This document shows, one piece after another, positions 1 through 9,181 of a stretch of 64,000 nt of DNA. Each line of letters starts with the position of its first letter. Position 1 is the first letter of the stretch. The stretch is from contig CANMQP010000002.1 of NCBI GenBank assembly GCA_947500035.1, positions 1 through 64,000 on the forward strand, given 5' to 3'. The translations under genes and the position numbers were made by a program. The notes beneath the pieces are model-generated. The model was not told the DNA's origin, made no database searches, and worked only from the letters and a program-made list of their open reading frames with translations. The DNA is from an uncultured Kiloniellaceae bacterium (GTDB taxonomy: Bacteria; Pseudomonadota; Alphaproteobacteria; Kiloniellales; Kiloniellaceae).

Positions 1-287
1 AACCGCAGGGGTGTTTACACGCAGGCAAAGCAACTAAACGGCAGAATTCCTAGGGTTGTAGAGATTGTTTTATTTCTATTACCGCCAAGCCGCAGAGAAG
101 ACCACGCCACCGGTCTATGAGAGCGAGCGGAAACACCGATTCGGCAAGGCATCACCCGATCCCTTCGATCCTCAGATTCCACAAAAACGAATGCCACCCT
201 CCCTGATAAGCAGTCATGAATGCGATGCTGTTGGCGACGGACACCTTGCGACTTCGGCTGGTTCCGTCGCGATCAGCACAATCAGCT
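1..287. other. Edge region without a recognisable gene
   Basis: No reading frame here resembles a protein family I know. It lies downstream of the decayed integrase, so it may be the inner part of a former island, but nothing in it proves that. Confidence 0.4.
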
Positions 288-1111
288 TCAACCCAGTAAC
301 CGCGCTGCCCGGCTCAATTCAGCCTCCGCATCATTGTAGTACTCGGAGGCCTGCTGGACTGACCTATGCTGCGACTGCTGCATCGTCTCGGCCAGCGGTA
401 TTCCGTCTCTTGCTGCCTGCGTGAGATAACCAGATCGCAGTCCATGCGCGCTGTAGTCCTTAGGTTCATAACCCGCGATTTTAAGACGTCGTTTGATCAT
501 GTAATTGATCCCTGCCGCCGTCATCGCGCGCGCGGACGTTTTCCCAGCGATCAATGCGCCGAAAAACACTACCCTCGCTGACGTCTTCGCTCTCCATCAA
601 AGCGGTCAATGCGTCCACCGGGCGCCCAATCAACTTAACTTGGGCGCCCTCTTCCGCATCGCTTGTCTTGGTGCGCGCAAGCTGGATAGTCAGACAAGGT
701 AACATTGGACTTTCGGAATCCGTCGGGTCAGTCGGCACGGGGTCTTCTTCGATCAATTGTCTAACCTTGAGAGACGCCAGCTCACTGCGCCGGCGACCAC
801 CGGATCTAAAAGCCACCAGCAATAATGCGCGATCTCGCAGCGCCGCGGAACCGCCGTCAGTACAGGTACCTATGAGATCTTCCAGGATATTGCGGGTAAT
901 CGCCCGCCTGCTATTACGAACCCGTGGACGGTCCGCGGCCTTCACGGCCCGTTTGACCGCCTCACGCAGGCTCGGAGAATCAAAAGGCCCCTTCTCTCCT
1001 CGGATCCGGTGCAACCTCGCCCAAGAAGAAAGTCGCCTTCGGACGGTCGCCGGCGCTCGTGGTTGACTCTGTCTATCTGCCTGCCGGAAAACCAGTATTG
1101 TAGGGAATTGT
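288..1111 (-). pseudogene. Decayed tyrosine recombinase (integrase) remnant
   Basis: Phage-type tyrosine recombinases insert and excise islands at att sites through a catalytic tyrosine. Two frames carry one protein. The upstream frame (from about 1111 to 530) holds the box I segment FRSGGRRRSEL; the downstream frame (about 569 to 288) holds HGLRSGYLTQAA, the HRS histidine and the YYN tyrosine. They fuse cleanly if one CG unit is added to the (CG)5 tract at 525-534, so dinucleotide slippage probably broke the gene. The N-terminal DNA-binding part is also missing: reading upstream of the first similar residues (ATVRRRLSSWARLHRIRG) meets a stop near 1109-1111. About 275 codons remain where about 330 are usual. 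It points away from the 3' end of tRNA-Phe, the classical island layout. Family is clear; loss of function is very likely. Confidence 0.88.
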
Positions 1112-1133
1112 TACTCTTGTGTTACCCCGAAAC

Positions 1134-1166
1134 AAAAAAAAGACTAGCCAAGATTTTAGCTAAGTC
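1134..1166 (-). terminator. Intrinsic terminator of tRNA-Phe
   Basis: On the minus strand GACTTAGC pairs with GCTAGTC (one bulged T), loop of about ten bases, followed directly by eight T. It sits 12 bases behind the CCA end of the tRNA gene. Confidence 0.75.
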
Positions 1167-1177
1167 TTTGAAGAAAA

Positions 1178-1253
1178 TGGTGCCCAGGGGCGGATTTGAA
1201 CCACCGACACGCGGATTTTCAATCCGCTGCTCTACCAACTGAGCTACCTGGGC
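1178..1253 (-). tRNA. tRNA-Phe (GAA)
   Basis: A 76-base cloverleaf. The acceptor GCCCAGG pairs with CCTGGGC, the D arm is GCTC/GAGC, the anticodon stem GCGGA/TCCGC encloses the loop TTGAAAA with anticodon GAA, and the T arm carries GGTTCAAATCC. CCA is encoded in the DNA. The 3' half is the usual integration target for the integrase family whose remnant lies just downstream. Confidence 0.97.
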
Positions 1254-1427
1254 ATCGCCGCGAAATCGCGAACGAGGGCTTATAGAAAATGTGCTGCCGT
1301 CTGTCCAGAGCAAATGCCGCGATTTAGCGCTTTCTGTCTAGAGGATTTTTTGAACCCGGCCTCCGGCGCGTACGAATGCTGGCCTCAGGCCACAGGGGAC
1401 CGCTAGACCCGACTCACAACAGCCTTT

Positions 1428-1655
1428 TCAATAATCTTCGCTATCCCCCAGTGAGCCGTCACCAGGCGCCTCGTCGGTGGGGATGCGATAGCTTTCCTTG
1501 AACCAGCGCCCCAAGTCCACGTCTGCGCATCTTTTAGAGCAAAACGGCCGATACTTCGGCTCTACAGGCCCTTCGCAAACGGGACAGCGCCCGGCCGTTT
1601 TGATGGTATGAATCGGCTCAGCGGCGGCTTTAATATATTTCGGCTTCTCAGTCAT
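1428..1655 (-). CDS. yacG: DNA gyrase inhibitor YacG
   Basis: A 75-residue zinc protein. The motif CPVCEGPV (residues 24-31) and the later CSKRC, followed by [13 protein letters not shown], are diagnostic of YacG. In E. coli the family binds GyrB and blocks gyrase DNA binding; the four cysteines hold one zinc. Its acidic C-terminal tail ([15 protein letters not shown]) is also typical. It starts nine bases behind the RNase E/G stop and is the last gene of the infA-maf-RNase-yacG run, an order common in alphaproteobacteria. Family assignment is firm; the physiological role rests on homologues. Confidence 0.95.
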   Translation of the reverse strand: MTEKPKYIKAAAEPIHTIKTAGRCPVCEGPVEPKYRPFCSKRCADVDLGRWFKESYRIPTDEAPGDGSLGDSEDY

Positions 1656-1664
1656 AACAGAGTC

Positions 1665-2939
1665 TTAGCGCTGAACCGCCAGGACCTCAAGTCTGGGAAG
1701 AGCGGCATAGCCGTCTTTTTCCGGGTTGTTCTCCAGGCATTCGAGCTGCAAGCCCTGGCCCAGGCGTTTCTCAACAAGAGCCCTGGCTTTTGCGACCTGA
1801 CCTTCCTGCAAGACCTGAACGACCCTGTTGGGAACCTTGACCAGGATTTCTGAGCCAGGGGCCGCTTCCGCTTCCCGCAAGGCGAGACGTAAAGCCTCAT
1901 AGGCCAGTGTAACCGCATCCCGCTGCCGGCCTGAGCCCTCTTCGCCGGCGGGCTCCGTGAGGAGTTCAGCCAGAGTCGGACCCGCGCGCCGCCGGGTCAT
2001 CTCAAGCAGGCCCGAAGGCGACATCCCCAGCACCTGACAAGGTTGACCGTCATCTTTCAGTGCCAACCGGAGGCTTGCGACGACCTGATCGCGTGCTTTG
2101 CGGTCTTTCATCTCCAGGCAATCGATGACAATCAGACCCGCAACAGCCCGCAAGCGAAGCTGCCTTGCGATCTCGGTCATGGCCTTGAGATTGACTTCAA
2201 GGGCCTGGTTTTGCGCCGTTCCGCTGGTAGCCATGGCACCGAGATTGACGTCGATGGCGGTCAGAGTGCGTACGGGTTCGATCAAAAGCGACCCTCCACC
2301 CGGCAGTTCGACCCGCGGGCCCAGGAGCGCCTCGATCTGCGCCTCGACGCCCTCACGCTCGAACAGCGGCCGCAGGTCCGGATCAAGCTTCACCTCTGCG
2401 CTAGATATCTCCGCCGCTTCGAGCCTCTCCCGCAAATCCCGGGAGAAGCTGCTCTCATCCACAAAGATTGCTGCGATCTCATTCTGGCGTGCGATGAGCG
2501 CCAAGAGCGGGTCTTCCCCTTTGACCAGAAGGCAGGGACAGTCCGCGTCGGATGCTGAAGCATCCAGGCCGGCAGGAGGGTTATGAATGCGTGCAGTGAG
2601 GCGCACACCCTTATCCTCACTGGCCTCGCGCACCACCTTGACCGTAACGACGTCGCCCTCTGACAAAGCATGGCCAAGCTGCTTCTTGCCGGGTGCTTCA
2701 CCGCGCGGCAAAAGACCGGGCCTGGAGAGGCCGATGTCGATAAAGGCCGCATCCAGGCCCGTGCTGATCTCCTGAACACGGCCCAGGTAGATGTTTCCCA
2801 ACACACGCGGCCGGTCGTCGCGCAGAATTAAGAGCTCTTCCAGGCGTTCTTCCTGAAGGACTGCGGCTCGCAACTCGCCGGGCAAAAGCGATATCAGGAT
2901 CCGCGCCGGTCCGGATGTGCGCTCCTGTCGGGCGCTCAT
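1665..2939 (-). CDS. rng: Ribonuclease E/G family endoribonuclease
   Basis: A 424-residue protein of the RNase E/G catalytic family, which cuts single-stranded AU-rich RNA and matures 16S rRNA. An S1-like RNA-binding segment lies near residues 35-120 (LGNIYLGRVQEISTGLDAAF, then LTARI). The catalytic part shows the two magnesium-binding aspartates in TAIDVNLG and VIDCLEM, and the family block SPSGLLEMTRRR. After that block RNase E and G normally carry a CPxCxGxG zinc link needed for dimer pairing; here it reads AGPTLAELLTEPAGEEGSG, without cysteines. There is no long scaffold tail, so it is more like RNase G than RNase E. It overlaps maf by four bases (ATGA), so the two are translationally coupled. 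Confidence 0.9.
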   Translation of the reverse strand: MSARQERTSGPARILISLLPGELRAAVLQEERLEELLILRDDRPRVLGNIYLGRVQEISTGLDAAFIDIGLSRPGLLPRGEAPGKKQLGHALSEGDVVTVKVVREASEDKGVRLTARIHNPPAGLDASASDADCPCLLVKGEDPLLALIARQNEIAAIFVDESSFSRDLRERLEAAEISSAEVKLDPDLRPLFEREGVEAQIEALLGPRVELPGGGSLLIEPVRTLTAIDVNLGAMATSGTAQNQALEVNLKAMTEIARQLRLRAVAGLIVIDCLEMKDRKARDQVVASLRLALKDDGQPCQVLGMSPSGLLEMTRRRAGPTLAELLTEPAGEEGSGRQRDAVTLAYEALRLALREAEAAPGSEILVKVPNRVVQVLQEGQVAKARALVEKRLGQGLQLECLENNPEKDGYAALPRLEVLAVQR

Positions 2940-3520
2940 GGCTTGAATCCGGATCCCGTCATCAATGTAGTGACTTCGGCAAGAGGCAGCCCGACCACAT
3001 TGGAATATGAACCGTTGATCGAGGGGATCAGTGCCGCCGCCCGTCCCTGGATCGCATAACCACCGGCTTTACCTTGCCACTCTCCACTCTCGATATAGGC
3101 AGCGATCTCATCAGGGTGCAAACGCTTGAAGACCACGGCGGTCGCAACCAGCCGCCAGCGCAGCTTGCCCGACGGGTCAATCAGTGCAACACCGCCCATG
3201 ACCTTGTGGCGCCGTCCCGACAGCAGTTCCAGACACGAGCGCGCATCCTGTTCGTCTTCGGCCTTCGGGAGGATTCTTCGGCCGACCGCCACCACCGTGT
3301 CGGCCGCCAGAACAAAAGCACCCGCGTGCCGGGGCGCAACCGCACGTGCCTTTTCCTGGGCCATACGCCGGGCATAATCCGCCGGAAGTTCCTTGGGGCC
3401 GGGTGTTTCATCGATTTCGGCCGGATCGACGGCGTCTGGCTCTATGCCGATTTGACGCAACAAATCCAGCCGCCGCGGTGACGCGGAAGCCAGAACAAGG
3501 GGAACGGACCGCTCGGCCAT
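2936..3520 (-). CDS. maf: Maf family nucleotide pyrophosphatase
   Basis: A 194-residue Maf/YhdE-type enzyme, which hydrolyses non-canonical or excess nucleoside triphosphates (dTTP, UTP or modified forms) to monophosphates and pyrophosphate. It has the N-terminal phosphate-binding motif ASASPRRLDLL (residues 11-21), the catalytic ADTVV motif and the YAIQGRAA segment, all in family order, and normal length. The gene begins 15 bases behind infA and ends inside the start of the RNase gene. Which nucleotide it prefers cannot be read safely from sequence. Confidence 0.93.
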   Translation of the reverse strand: MAERSVPLVLASASPRRLDLLRQIGIEPDAVDPAEIDETPGPKELPADYARRMAQEKARAVAPRHAGAFVLAADTVVAVGRRILPKAEDEQDARSCLELLSGRRHKVMGGVALIDPSGKLRWRLVATAVVFKRLHPDEIAAYIESGEWQGKAGGYAIQGRAAALIPSINGSYSNVVGLPLAEVTTLMTGSGFKP

Positions 3521-3534
3521 CGCCGGGGGCCGGT

Positions 3535-3753
3535 CTATTTGAATCGGAAGGTGATACGGCCCTTGGTCAAATCGTAGGGCGTCATCTCAACGTTGACGCG
3601 GTCTCCAGCCAGCACGCGAATGCGGTGTTTACGCATCTTGCCGGCGGTGTGCGCCAAAACTTCATGGTCGTTATCGAGCTTCACACGAAACATCGCATTC
3701 GGCAGCAGTTCAAGAACCGTGCCCTGAAACTCCAGTAAGTCTTCCTTCGCCAT
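3535..3753 (-). CDS. infA: Translation initiation factor IF-1
   Basis: A 72-residue OB-fold protein, nearly invariant in bacteria: [20 protein letters not shown] at the start, then the basic strand [16 protein letters not shown] and the end [16 protein letters not shown]-1 fills the ribosomal A site during initiation and helps IF-2 and IF-3. It is the first gene of the infA-maf-RNase-yacG operon; a plausible sigma-70 promoter lies about 80 bases upstream. Confidence 0.98.
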   Translation of the reverse strand: MAKEDLLEFQGTVLELLPNAMFRVKLDNDHEVLAHTAGKMRKHRIRVLAGDRVNVEMTPYDLTKGRITFRFK

Positions 3754-3836
3754 TCACTCCGCTTTCCGCTGTTTGCGGTCATACATATGGTGGAACCGCC
3801 CAATGCGGCATATCCACGACAGTCAACATCGGCGCT

Positions 3837-3865
3837 TATATAGAGGAAGTTAACGCCGACGTCGA
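3837..3865 (-). promoter_or_regulatory. Candidate sigma-70 promoter of infA
   Basis: On the minus strand TCGACG (3860-3865) and TATATA (3837-3842) stand 17 bases apart, four of six and five of six matches to the -35 and -10 boxes. The predicted start near 3830 leaves a leader of about 77 bases before infA. Confidence 0.4.
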
Positions 3866-3891
3866 GCGCGCGGATGATATACAGATCCCAG

Positions 3892-3915
3892 AAATTCTTC
3901 AAATCCGAAGAATTT
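3892..3915 (-). terminator. Hairpin behind the phosphatase gene
   Basis: AAATTCTTC and GAAGAATTT form a perfect nine-pair stem around a six-base loop. It lies 32 bases behind the phosphatase stop and upstream of the infA promoter candidate. There is only a short T run, so it may be a weak terminator or an mRNA end. Confidence 0.45.
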
Positions 3916-3946
3916 GACGTCAAAACGCAGGTTTTTCTGCAGAGCA

Positions 3947-4390
3947 TTAGAGATTGGGCTTGAGATCCAAGGTAAAGCGCTCGGTAATCCGTTTCAAAAG
4001 CTGATCCCTAACCTGCCGATAGGCCTCCAGGCGGGTTTCCCGGTTGCCTTCCACAATGGAAGGATCGAAGGTGTTCCAGAACTCCACATCGCAGGCCATG
4101 GTCCGGGTCAACTCGACCGCACGGTGCTGCGCTTCAGGCGAAAGCGAGATGATCAGATCAAAAGAGGTATCTTCCAGCGTGTCGAAGGTTTTTGCCTTGT
4201 GCCGGGAGATATCGATACCGATCTCGTCCATGACCTCGATGGCAAAACCATCCAGCTCGCCGCCGCGCACGCCGGCGGAATCCACGTAAATGCGATGTCC
4301 CAGGAGATGCTTTAGAATAGACTCCGCCATCGGCGAGCGCACAGCGTTCATCGTACAGGAGAAGAGAACAGCATCGGGCAGATCGCGCAT
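3947..4390 (-). CDS. Low-molecular-weight phosphatase family protein
   Basis: A 147-residue protein of the low-molecular-weight tyrosine phosphatase/ArsC-like fold. The catalytic P-loop Cx5R is present as C12-TMNAV-R18 followed by SPMAE, and a late FDPS segment supplies the general-acid aspartate. The loop differs from the usual CxGNxCRS: the glycine and second cysteine are missing. Known relatives remove phosphate from tyrosine or arginine, or reduce arsenate. It begins six bases behind UPF0262 and lies between hisD and infA, a stable alphaproteobacterial arrangement. The substrate is unknown; nothing nearby points to arsenic. Confidence 0.85.
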   Translation of the reverse strand: MRDLPDAVLFSCTMNAVRSPMAESILKHLLGHRIYVDSAGVRGGELDGFAIEVMDEIGIDISRHKAKTFDTLEDTSFDLIISLSPEAQHRAVELTRTMACDVEFWNTFDPSIVEGNRETRLEAYRQVRDQLLKRITERFTLDLKPNL

Positions 4391-4396
4391 CCGCGC

Positions 4397-4909
4397 CTAA
4401 CCCCGGATATGCAAAACGCAGATCAGCGTGAAAAGCCGTCTCGCGGTTTCGAAATCAAGGTCGATTTTCTCGGCAAGCCGTTCTCGTAAGAGCTCCGAAC
4501 CATCATTGTGGAGCCCACGGCGCCCCATATCGATCGCTTCGATCTTTGCGGGGCTGGCCACCTTGATGGCCTCGAAATAGGTCTCGCAGACACTGAAATA
4601 ATCACGGACGATCCGCCGGAAAGGCATGAGCGAGAGTTCGATGGTGCGCAGGTGCGCTTCCTGGGCATCCGAGATGACGAATTGCAGGCGATTTTCCGCG
4701 ATTCCCAGTTTCAGCCGGTAGGGTCCTGTAAAGTCACCAGAGGGCGCAAAAAAATTCTGCTCAAGCAGATCAAAGATCGCGATCGTGCGCTCCTGCTCCA
4801 CATCGGCGCTCCGGCGCACCATGGTCCGCTCATCGAGCACGATGTCTATGAGACGCTGATCCGCGGTTTCGGTTGACTTGTCACCGCCGCAATCATGCCC
4901 GTCGTTCAT
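4397..4909 (-). CDS. UPF0262 family protein
   Basis: A conserved alphaproteobacterial protein without known function, 170 residues from the preferred start. Family hallmarks are [20 protein letters not shown] near the start, then [13 protein letters not shown] and the central [16 protein letters not shown] segment. I choose the ATG at 4909 because GGGGGAAGAG stands directly before it; an ATG at 4951 would add 14 residues without a ribosome site. It sits between hisD and the phosphatase in the order conserved in this class. No membrane segment or signal is visible. Confidence 0.9.
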   Translation of the reverse strand: MNDGHDCGGDKSTETADQRLIDIVLDERTMVRRSADVEQERTIAIFDLLEQNFFAPSGDFTGPYRLKLGIAENRLQFVISDAQEAHLRTIELSLMPFRRIVRDYFSVCETYFEAIKVASPAKIEAIDMGRRGLHNDGSELLRERLAEKIDLDFETARRLFTLICVLHIRG

Positions 4910-5154
4910 CTCTTCCCCCGTTTCCCATCCAAAGCAGGGTTTTAACCGCAATCCCTTTAGAACCTGATTAACACCGCCCAGAGGCCTGAAACGGCCAGCG
5001 TCTTGAAGTGTGCACCAAGCATTTGAATCCGTTTAATTTCTGCTGTCGAAACGCATCAAACCCGGCCCACATTGGTTCAGAACAACGAGATTATCAATCC
5101 TGCAGGAACCAGAGCGCGAAATTTGATTCCTCTTCACACTCAAGCGGAGGGGTA

Positions 5155-6459
5155 TCAGGTCGTCTCGCTTTTTTCCAGGCGCAGGGCAATGGAAAGAGCA
5201 TGCGCCCCGAGCCCTTCGGACTGCGCCAGCGTGACTGCTGCAGGTCCGATAGCGCCCAGGCTATCCGGGTTGCAAGAAATCAGGGACGATCGTTTGAGGA
5301 AATCAAGCACGGAAAGCCCGGAGGAAAACCGCGCGGACCGCGCGGTCGGCAAAACGTGATTGGGTCCGGCAATATAGTCGCCGATAGCCTCGGGCGTATA
5401 GCGGCCGAGAAAAATCGCGCCGGCATGGCGAACCTGTGCCGCCAGGGCGTAGGGATCCTCGACCGCCAACTCCAAGTGCTCCGGCGCCACGCGATCTGAA
5501 AGCCGGGCGGCCACCTTCATGTCCGGCACCAGAATGATGGCACCGTGATCCCGCCAGCTTTCACCGGCAATCGCGGTCCTTTCCAAAGACTGCAAATGCA
5601 CCTCGACAGCGCGCTCAACCGCCTCCGCAAAGTCAGCATCGTCTGTGATCAGGATCGACTGGGCCGCCGTGTCGTGCTCGGCCTGCGACAGCAAGTCCGC
5701 AGCAATCCAGCGCGGCTCGTTACCGGCGTCCGCAATTACCAGGATCTCCGAAGGTCCGGCAATCATATCGATGCCGACCGTTCCGAAAACCTGCTTCTTC
5801 GCGGCCGCCACATAGGCATTGCCCGGGCCGACGATCTTGTCCACCGGCGCAATCGTCTCTGTGCCGTACGCCAGCGCCGCCACGGCCTGAGCACCGCCGA
5901 TCCGGTAGATCTCTGTCACCCCGGCCAGTTTGGCCGCCGCCAGCACCAGCGGATTGATCACACCGTCAGGCGTCGGCACGACCATGACGACCCGCTCGCT
6001 CCCGGCGACCGCCGCCGGAATCGCGTTCATCAGGACCGATGAGGGATAAGACGCCAGTCCACCCGGCACGTAGAGACCGGCAGCCGAGACAGGGGTCCAG
6101 CGATGCCCAAGGCGCACGCCATCTGCATCGGTGTAGTCCAAATCCTCGGGCACCTGCCGCCGGTGATAGTCGCGAATACGATCGGCAGCCACCTTCAGGG
6201 CAGCCAGTTGATCGGCATCGCACTTTGCCTCGGCGTCCGCGATCTCGTTGGCCGAAATCCGGAGGGTGCCAGGGGTCAATTTCAGACGGTCAAAGCGCTC
6301 GGTGTAGTCAATCAGCGCTGCATCTCCGCGCGTCCGAACGTCCTTCAAGATCGCGGCGACAGTTTCGTTCACGTCGAGCGAATCTTCGCGCTTGGACGCC
6401 AGGAGTTCCCGGAACGCCGCCTCGAAGCCGGCATCCGCCGCATTCAGCTTAAGCGGCAT
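5155..6459 (-). CDS. hisD: Histidinol dehydrogenase
   Basis: HisD oxidises L-histidinol to L-histidine in two NAD-dependent steps, the end of histidine synthesis. The 434-residue product has the family blocks [36 protein letters not shown], the zinc-binding [17 protein letters not shown] and the late GPNHVLPT. The ATG at 6459 is preferred: GGAGGT stands five bases before it, while the upstream start at 6492 has no such site. It overlaps the end of hisG by 11 bases, so the two are coupled. A 200-base gap separates it from UPF0262. Confidence 0.97.
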   Translation of the reverse strand: MPLKLNAADAGFEAAFRELLASKREDSLDVNETVAAILKDVRTRGDAALIDYTERFDRLKLTPGTLRISANEIADAEAKCDADQLAALKVAADRIRDYHRRQVPEDLDYTDADGVRLGHRWTPVSAAGLYVPGGLASYPSSVLMNAIPAAVAGSERVVMVVPTPDGVINPLVLAAAKLAGVTEIYRIGGAQAVAALAYGTETIAPVDKIVGPGNAYVAAAKKQVFGTVGIDMIAGPSEILVIADAGNEPRWIAADLLSQAEHDTAAQSILITDDADFAEAVERAVEVHLQSLERTAIAGESWRDHGAIILVPDMKVAARLSDRVAPEHLELAVEDPYALAAQVRHAGAIFLGRYTPEAIGDYIAGPNHVLPTARSARFSSGLSVLDFLKRSSLISCNPDSLGAIGPAAVTLAQSEGLGAHALSIALRLEKSETT

Positions 6460-7111
6460 CCGCGACCTCCGAAAAACGGCCGATCCAGCCATTCATCTCG
6501 CCCGGGCGGGTTTTGAGCGCAGCCCGGTTCACGATCAGACGCGAGGTTATCTGGGCAATTTCCTCCACTTCGACCAGGCCGTTCGCCCTCAGAGTGGCTC
6601 CAGAGGACACCAGATCGACGATGCGCTTGCAAAGCCCCAGGTTCGGTGCCAGCTCCATGGCTCCATTCAGCTTGATGCATTCGGCCTGAACCCCGCGGGC
6701 CGCAAAGTGCCGGCGGGTGATCTCCGGGTACTTCGTCGCCACCCGAATATGGCTCCAGCGCGCCGGATCTTCCTCGGCCAGCAGCTCCTCTGGCGCCGCG
6801 ACTGAAAGACGGCAATGCCCGATATCCAGATCCACAGGGGCATAAAGCTCCGGATAGTCGAACTCCATGAGCACATCGTTGCCCGCCACACCGAAGTGGG
6901 CCGCGCCGAACGCGACGAAGGTCGCCACGTCGAAACTGCGAACGCGCACGATTTCAAGGTTTGGATGGTTGGTGGCGAACCGGAGCTGGCGGGCGGACTC
7001 ATCATCGAAAGCCGCCTCAGGCTCAATCCCGGCACCCGACAAAAGAGGCGCCAATTCCTTAAGAATACGCCCTTTCGGCAGGGCCAATACCAGCTTCTCG
7101 TTCGCGGTCAT
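6449..7111 (-). CDS. hisG: ATP phosphoribosyltransferase, short form
   Basis: HisG joins ATP and PRPP, the committed step of histidine synthesis. At 220 residues this is the short form: the catalytic two-lobed part is present (LALPKGRI at the start, GxAxxLRANGL near residues 175-182) but the C-terminal regulatory ACT-like domain is absent. Short HisG needs HisZ, a HisRS-like partner, for activity and feedback control; hisZ is not in the window. Followed by hisD with an 11-base overlap. Confidence 0.96.
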   Translation of the reverse strand: MTANEKLVLALPKGRILKELAPLLSGAGIEPEAAFDDESARQLRFATNHPNLEIVRVRSFDVATFVAFGAAHFGVAGNDVLMEFDYPELYAPVDLDIGHCRLSVAAPEELLAEEDPARWSHIRVATKYPEITRRHFAARGVQAECIKLNGAMELAPNLGLCKRIVDLVSSGATLRANGLVEVEEIAQITSRLIVNRAALKTRPGEMNGWIGRFSEVADAA

Positions 7112-7245
7112 TGCTCAATGTTTCCGTACAGTCGCTGTTCTGCGGACCATATGCACCACGTCCACCGGCGGATCAAGCTTGCCAGGCAGGTCAAGACCTG
7201 GTCGCAATCAGACCGCACCGGGTAGTTTGCCGTGCTCCGGCCGTT

Positions 7246-7815
7246 TCAGGCCTGATCGGCTCCAGTGTCGTCCGTGGGATGATGGGGGCGCGAAGAGGTC
7301 GGCCAGGGCTCGCCAAGATCTTCCAGATGGCAACGGTAGGCCGAAACCTCAAGCCGAATCACGCCACCATCAGAAAAATGCAGGGCAATGGCGTTGTCCG
7401 CAGCGGCGACAGTCAGAAGATTGAGGATCTGATCTTTCCGGCTCATGTCGATATTGCGGACCTGGACAGAACGGACCTTGTCAAAGCAGACCCCGCAATT
7501 GACCCGTTCATAGGGTGCCTCTTCCGCGAAGCTGGCGTCTTCGACTTCCGCAGTGTCCTGCGCGGCTTCTCCACCGGCTCCGGAGGCGTGCACTGGCTCA
7601 GGAGTGCGGACCGCTTCTGCCTCCTGGTCTCGCGGACCACTGTCGGTTTCCCAGCGGAATCGGTTTGCCACGAAAACGAAGCGCTTTTCCGCCTTGAGAT
7701 AGGTCACATCACTCAGTGGCACCAAAGCGTCCTGCAAAACGCCGGCTATGACGCGCATGTCTTCGGTATCGTGCGCCCGCAGCTTCATGGGCTTGACGAA
7801 TTCAGTCATACTCAC
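7246..7815 (-). CDS. DUF2948 family protein
   Basis: A 189-residue cytoplasmic protein of the alphaproteobacterial DUF2948 family; function unknown. The conserved start KLRAHDTEDMRVIAGVLQDALV and the C-terminal NIDMSRKDQILNLLTV...HLEDLGEPWPTSS are clear, linked by a low-complexity acidic middle. The frame begins with GTG at 7815; an ATG two codons later (7809) is equally possible. It follows murA by two bases and precedes hisG, so it may be transcribed with both. Confidence 0.88.
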   Translation of the reverse strand: MSMTEFVKPMKLRAHDTEDMRVIAGVLQDALVPLSDVTYLKAEKRFVFVANRFRWETDSGPRDQEAEAVRTPEPVHASGAGGEAAQDTAEVEDASFAEEAPYERVNCGVCFDKVRSVQVRNIDMSRKDQILNLLTVAAADNAIALHFSDGGVIRLEVSAYRCHLEDLGEPWPTSSRPHHPTDDTGADQA

Positions 7816-7817
7816 GT

Positions 7818-9104
7818 TCAGGGACCCTTGATCCGTTCGATATCGGCGCCGCAGGCGGCCAGTTTTTCCTCGACCCGTTCGTAACCGCGATCCAGGTGGT
7901 AAACCCGATTCAGCATGGTTTCGCCCTCCGCCGCAAGCCCTGCGAGCACCAGCGACACCGAGGCGCGCAAATCCGTCGCCATCACCTCTGCACCGGTCAG
8001 TTTTTTCTGCCCTCGCACCATGGCCGACGCGCCGTGGACATTAACGTTCGCTCCCATGCGGGTAAGTTCCGGAACGTGCATGAAGCGGTTCTCGAAAATC
8101 GACTCCGTGATCATCGCTGCGCCGTCAGCGGCGGACATCAGCGCCATGGTCTGGGCCTGAAGGTCGGTCGGAAAGCCCGGGAAAGGCTCGGTCATGACAT
8201 CTACGCCGGTCAGTTCCCCGTTCAGACGACGGACCCTCAGCCCCTCGTCCGTCTCGGTGACTTCGACGCCGGCCTTGGTAAGAATCTCGATCACTGCGCC
8301 CAGATGCTCTGTACGCGCACCAAGAAGCTCCAGCTCGCCATTGGTGATAGCAGCCGCGATGGCATAGGTCCCCGCTTCGATACGGTCCGGCACCACGCTG
8401 TGATCGGCACCACCGAGACGCTCGACGCCCTCGACAACGAGAGTATCACTGCCGATGCCCTCGATCTTGGCGCCCATCTTGACCAGACATTCGGCCAGAT
8501 CGGTGATCTCGGGTTCACGGGCCGAATTCATCAGGCGCGTCGTACCCTTGGCCAGACAGGCCGCCATCAGGAGATTCTCGGTCGCGCCGACAGACACCTT
8601 GGAAAAGGTAATCTCAGCGCCGTGCAGGCCGTTCGGCGCCTTGGCGTAGATGTAACCTTCCTTGATTTCGATCTCCGCGCCCAGCAACTCGAGGGCTGTG
8701 AGATGCAGATCGACAGGCCGGGTTCCAATTGCACAGCCACCAGGCAAGGAGACCTGCGCCTCGCCAAAGCGGGCGAGCAAAGGTCCCAGGACCAGCACGC
8801 TGGCACGCATCTTCCGCACCAGGTCATAGGGGGCACGGGTCGAGGTGATGTCGCGCGCGGTCATCTCCAGCACCCGGCCGGTGTGCCCGCCGTCGGTCGC
8901 GCCGTTCATATGCAGATCGACCCCGTGCTGCACCAACAGGTTGGCCAAAGTCGTGATGTCCGCCAAATGCGGCAGGTTCGACAGGGTCAGGGTCTCATCC
9001 GTCAGAAGGCAGGCCGCCATGAGGGGCAACGCCGCGTTCTTGGCGCCACTGATCCTGATCTGGCCCTTGAGGGGCCGTCCGCCGCGTATCCTGATCTTAT
9101 CCAT
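7818..9104 (-). CDS. murA: UDP-N-acetylglucosamine 1-carboxyvinyltransferase
   Basis: MurA moves enolpyruvate from PEP to UDP-GlcNAc, the first committed step of peptidoglycan synthesis. The 428-residue length is normal. [16 protein letters not shown] (residues 19-34) carries the substrate lysine and asparagine; the loop [14 protein letters not shown] holds Cys124, the residue alkylated by fosfomycin; FPTDLQAQ and [10 protein letters not shown] are further family blocks. It is the first gene of a murA-DUF2948 pair. Confidence 0.97.
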   Translation of the reverse strand: MDKIRIRGGRPLKGQIRISGAKNAALPLMAACLLTDETLTLSNLPHLADITTLANLLVQHGVDLHMNGATDGGHTGRVLEMTARDITSTRAPYDLVRKMRASVLVLGPLLARFGEAQVSLPGGCAIGTRPVDLHLTALELLGAEIEIKEGYIYAKAPNGLHGAEITFSKVSVGATENLLMAACLAKGTTRLMNSAREPEITDLAECLVKMGAKIEGIGSDTLVVEGVERLGGADHSVVPDRIEAGTYAIAAAITNGELELLGARTEHLGAVIEILTKAGVEVTETDEGLRVRRLNGELTGVDVMTEPFPGFPTDLQAQTMALMSAADGAAMITESIFENRFMHVPELTRMGANVNVHGASAMVRGQKKLTGAEVMATDLRASVSLVLAGLAAEGETMLNRVYHLDRGYERVEEKLAACGADIERIKGP

Positions 9105-9181
9105 TCACTCTTTCCACTGGCTTCGCTGTCGGCGTCTGCTTCGGCGGTTCGCAACTGATTGCTGTGCCCTGATCCGCTCAT

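Noticed and set aside
1380-1392. Palindrome TGGCCTcAGGCCA behind yacG
   Set aside because: Its loop would be too short for an RNA hairpin of that length; probably chance.
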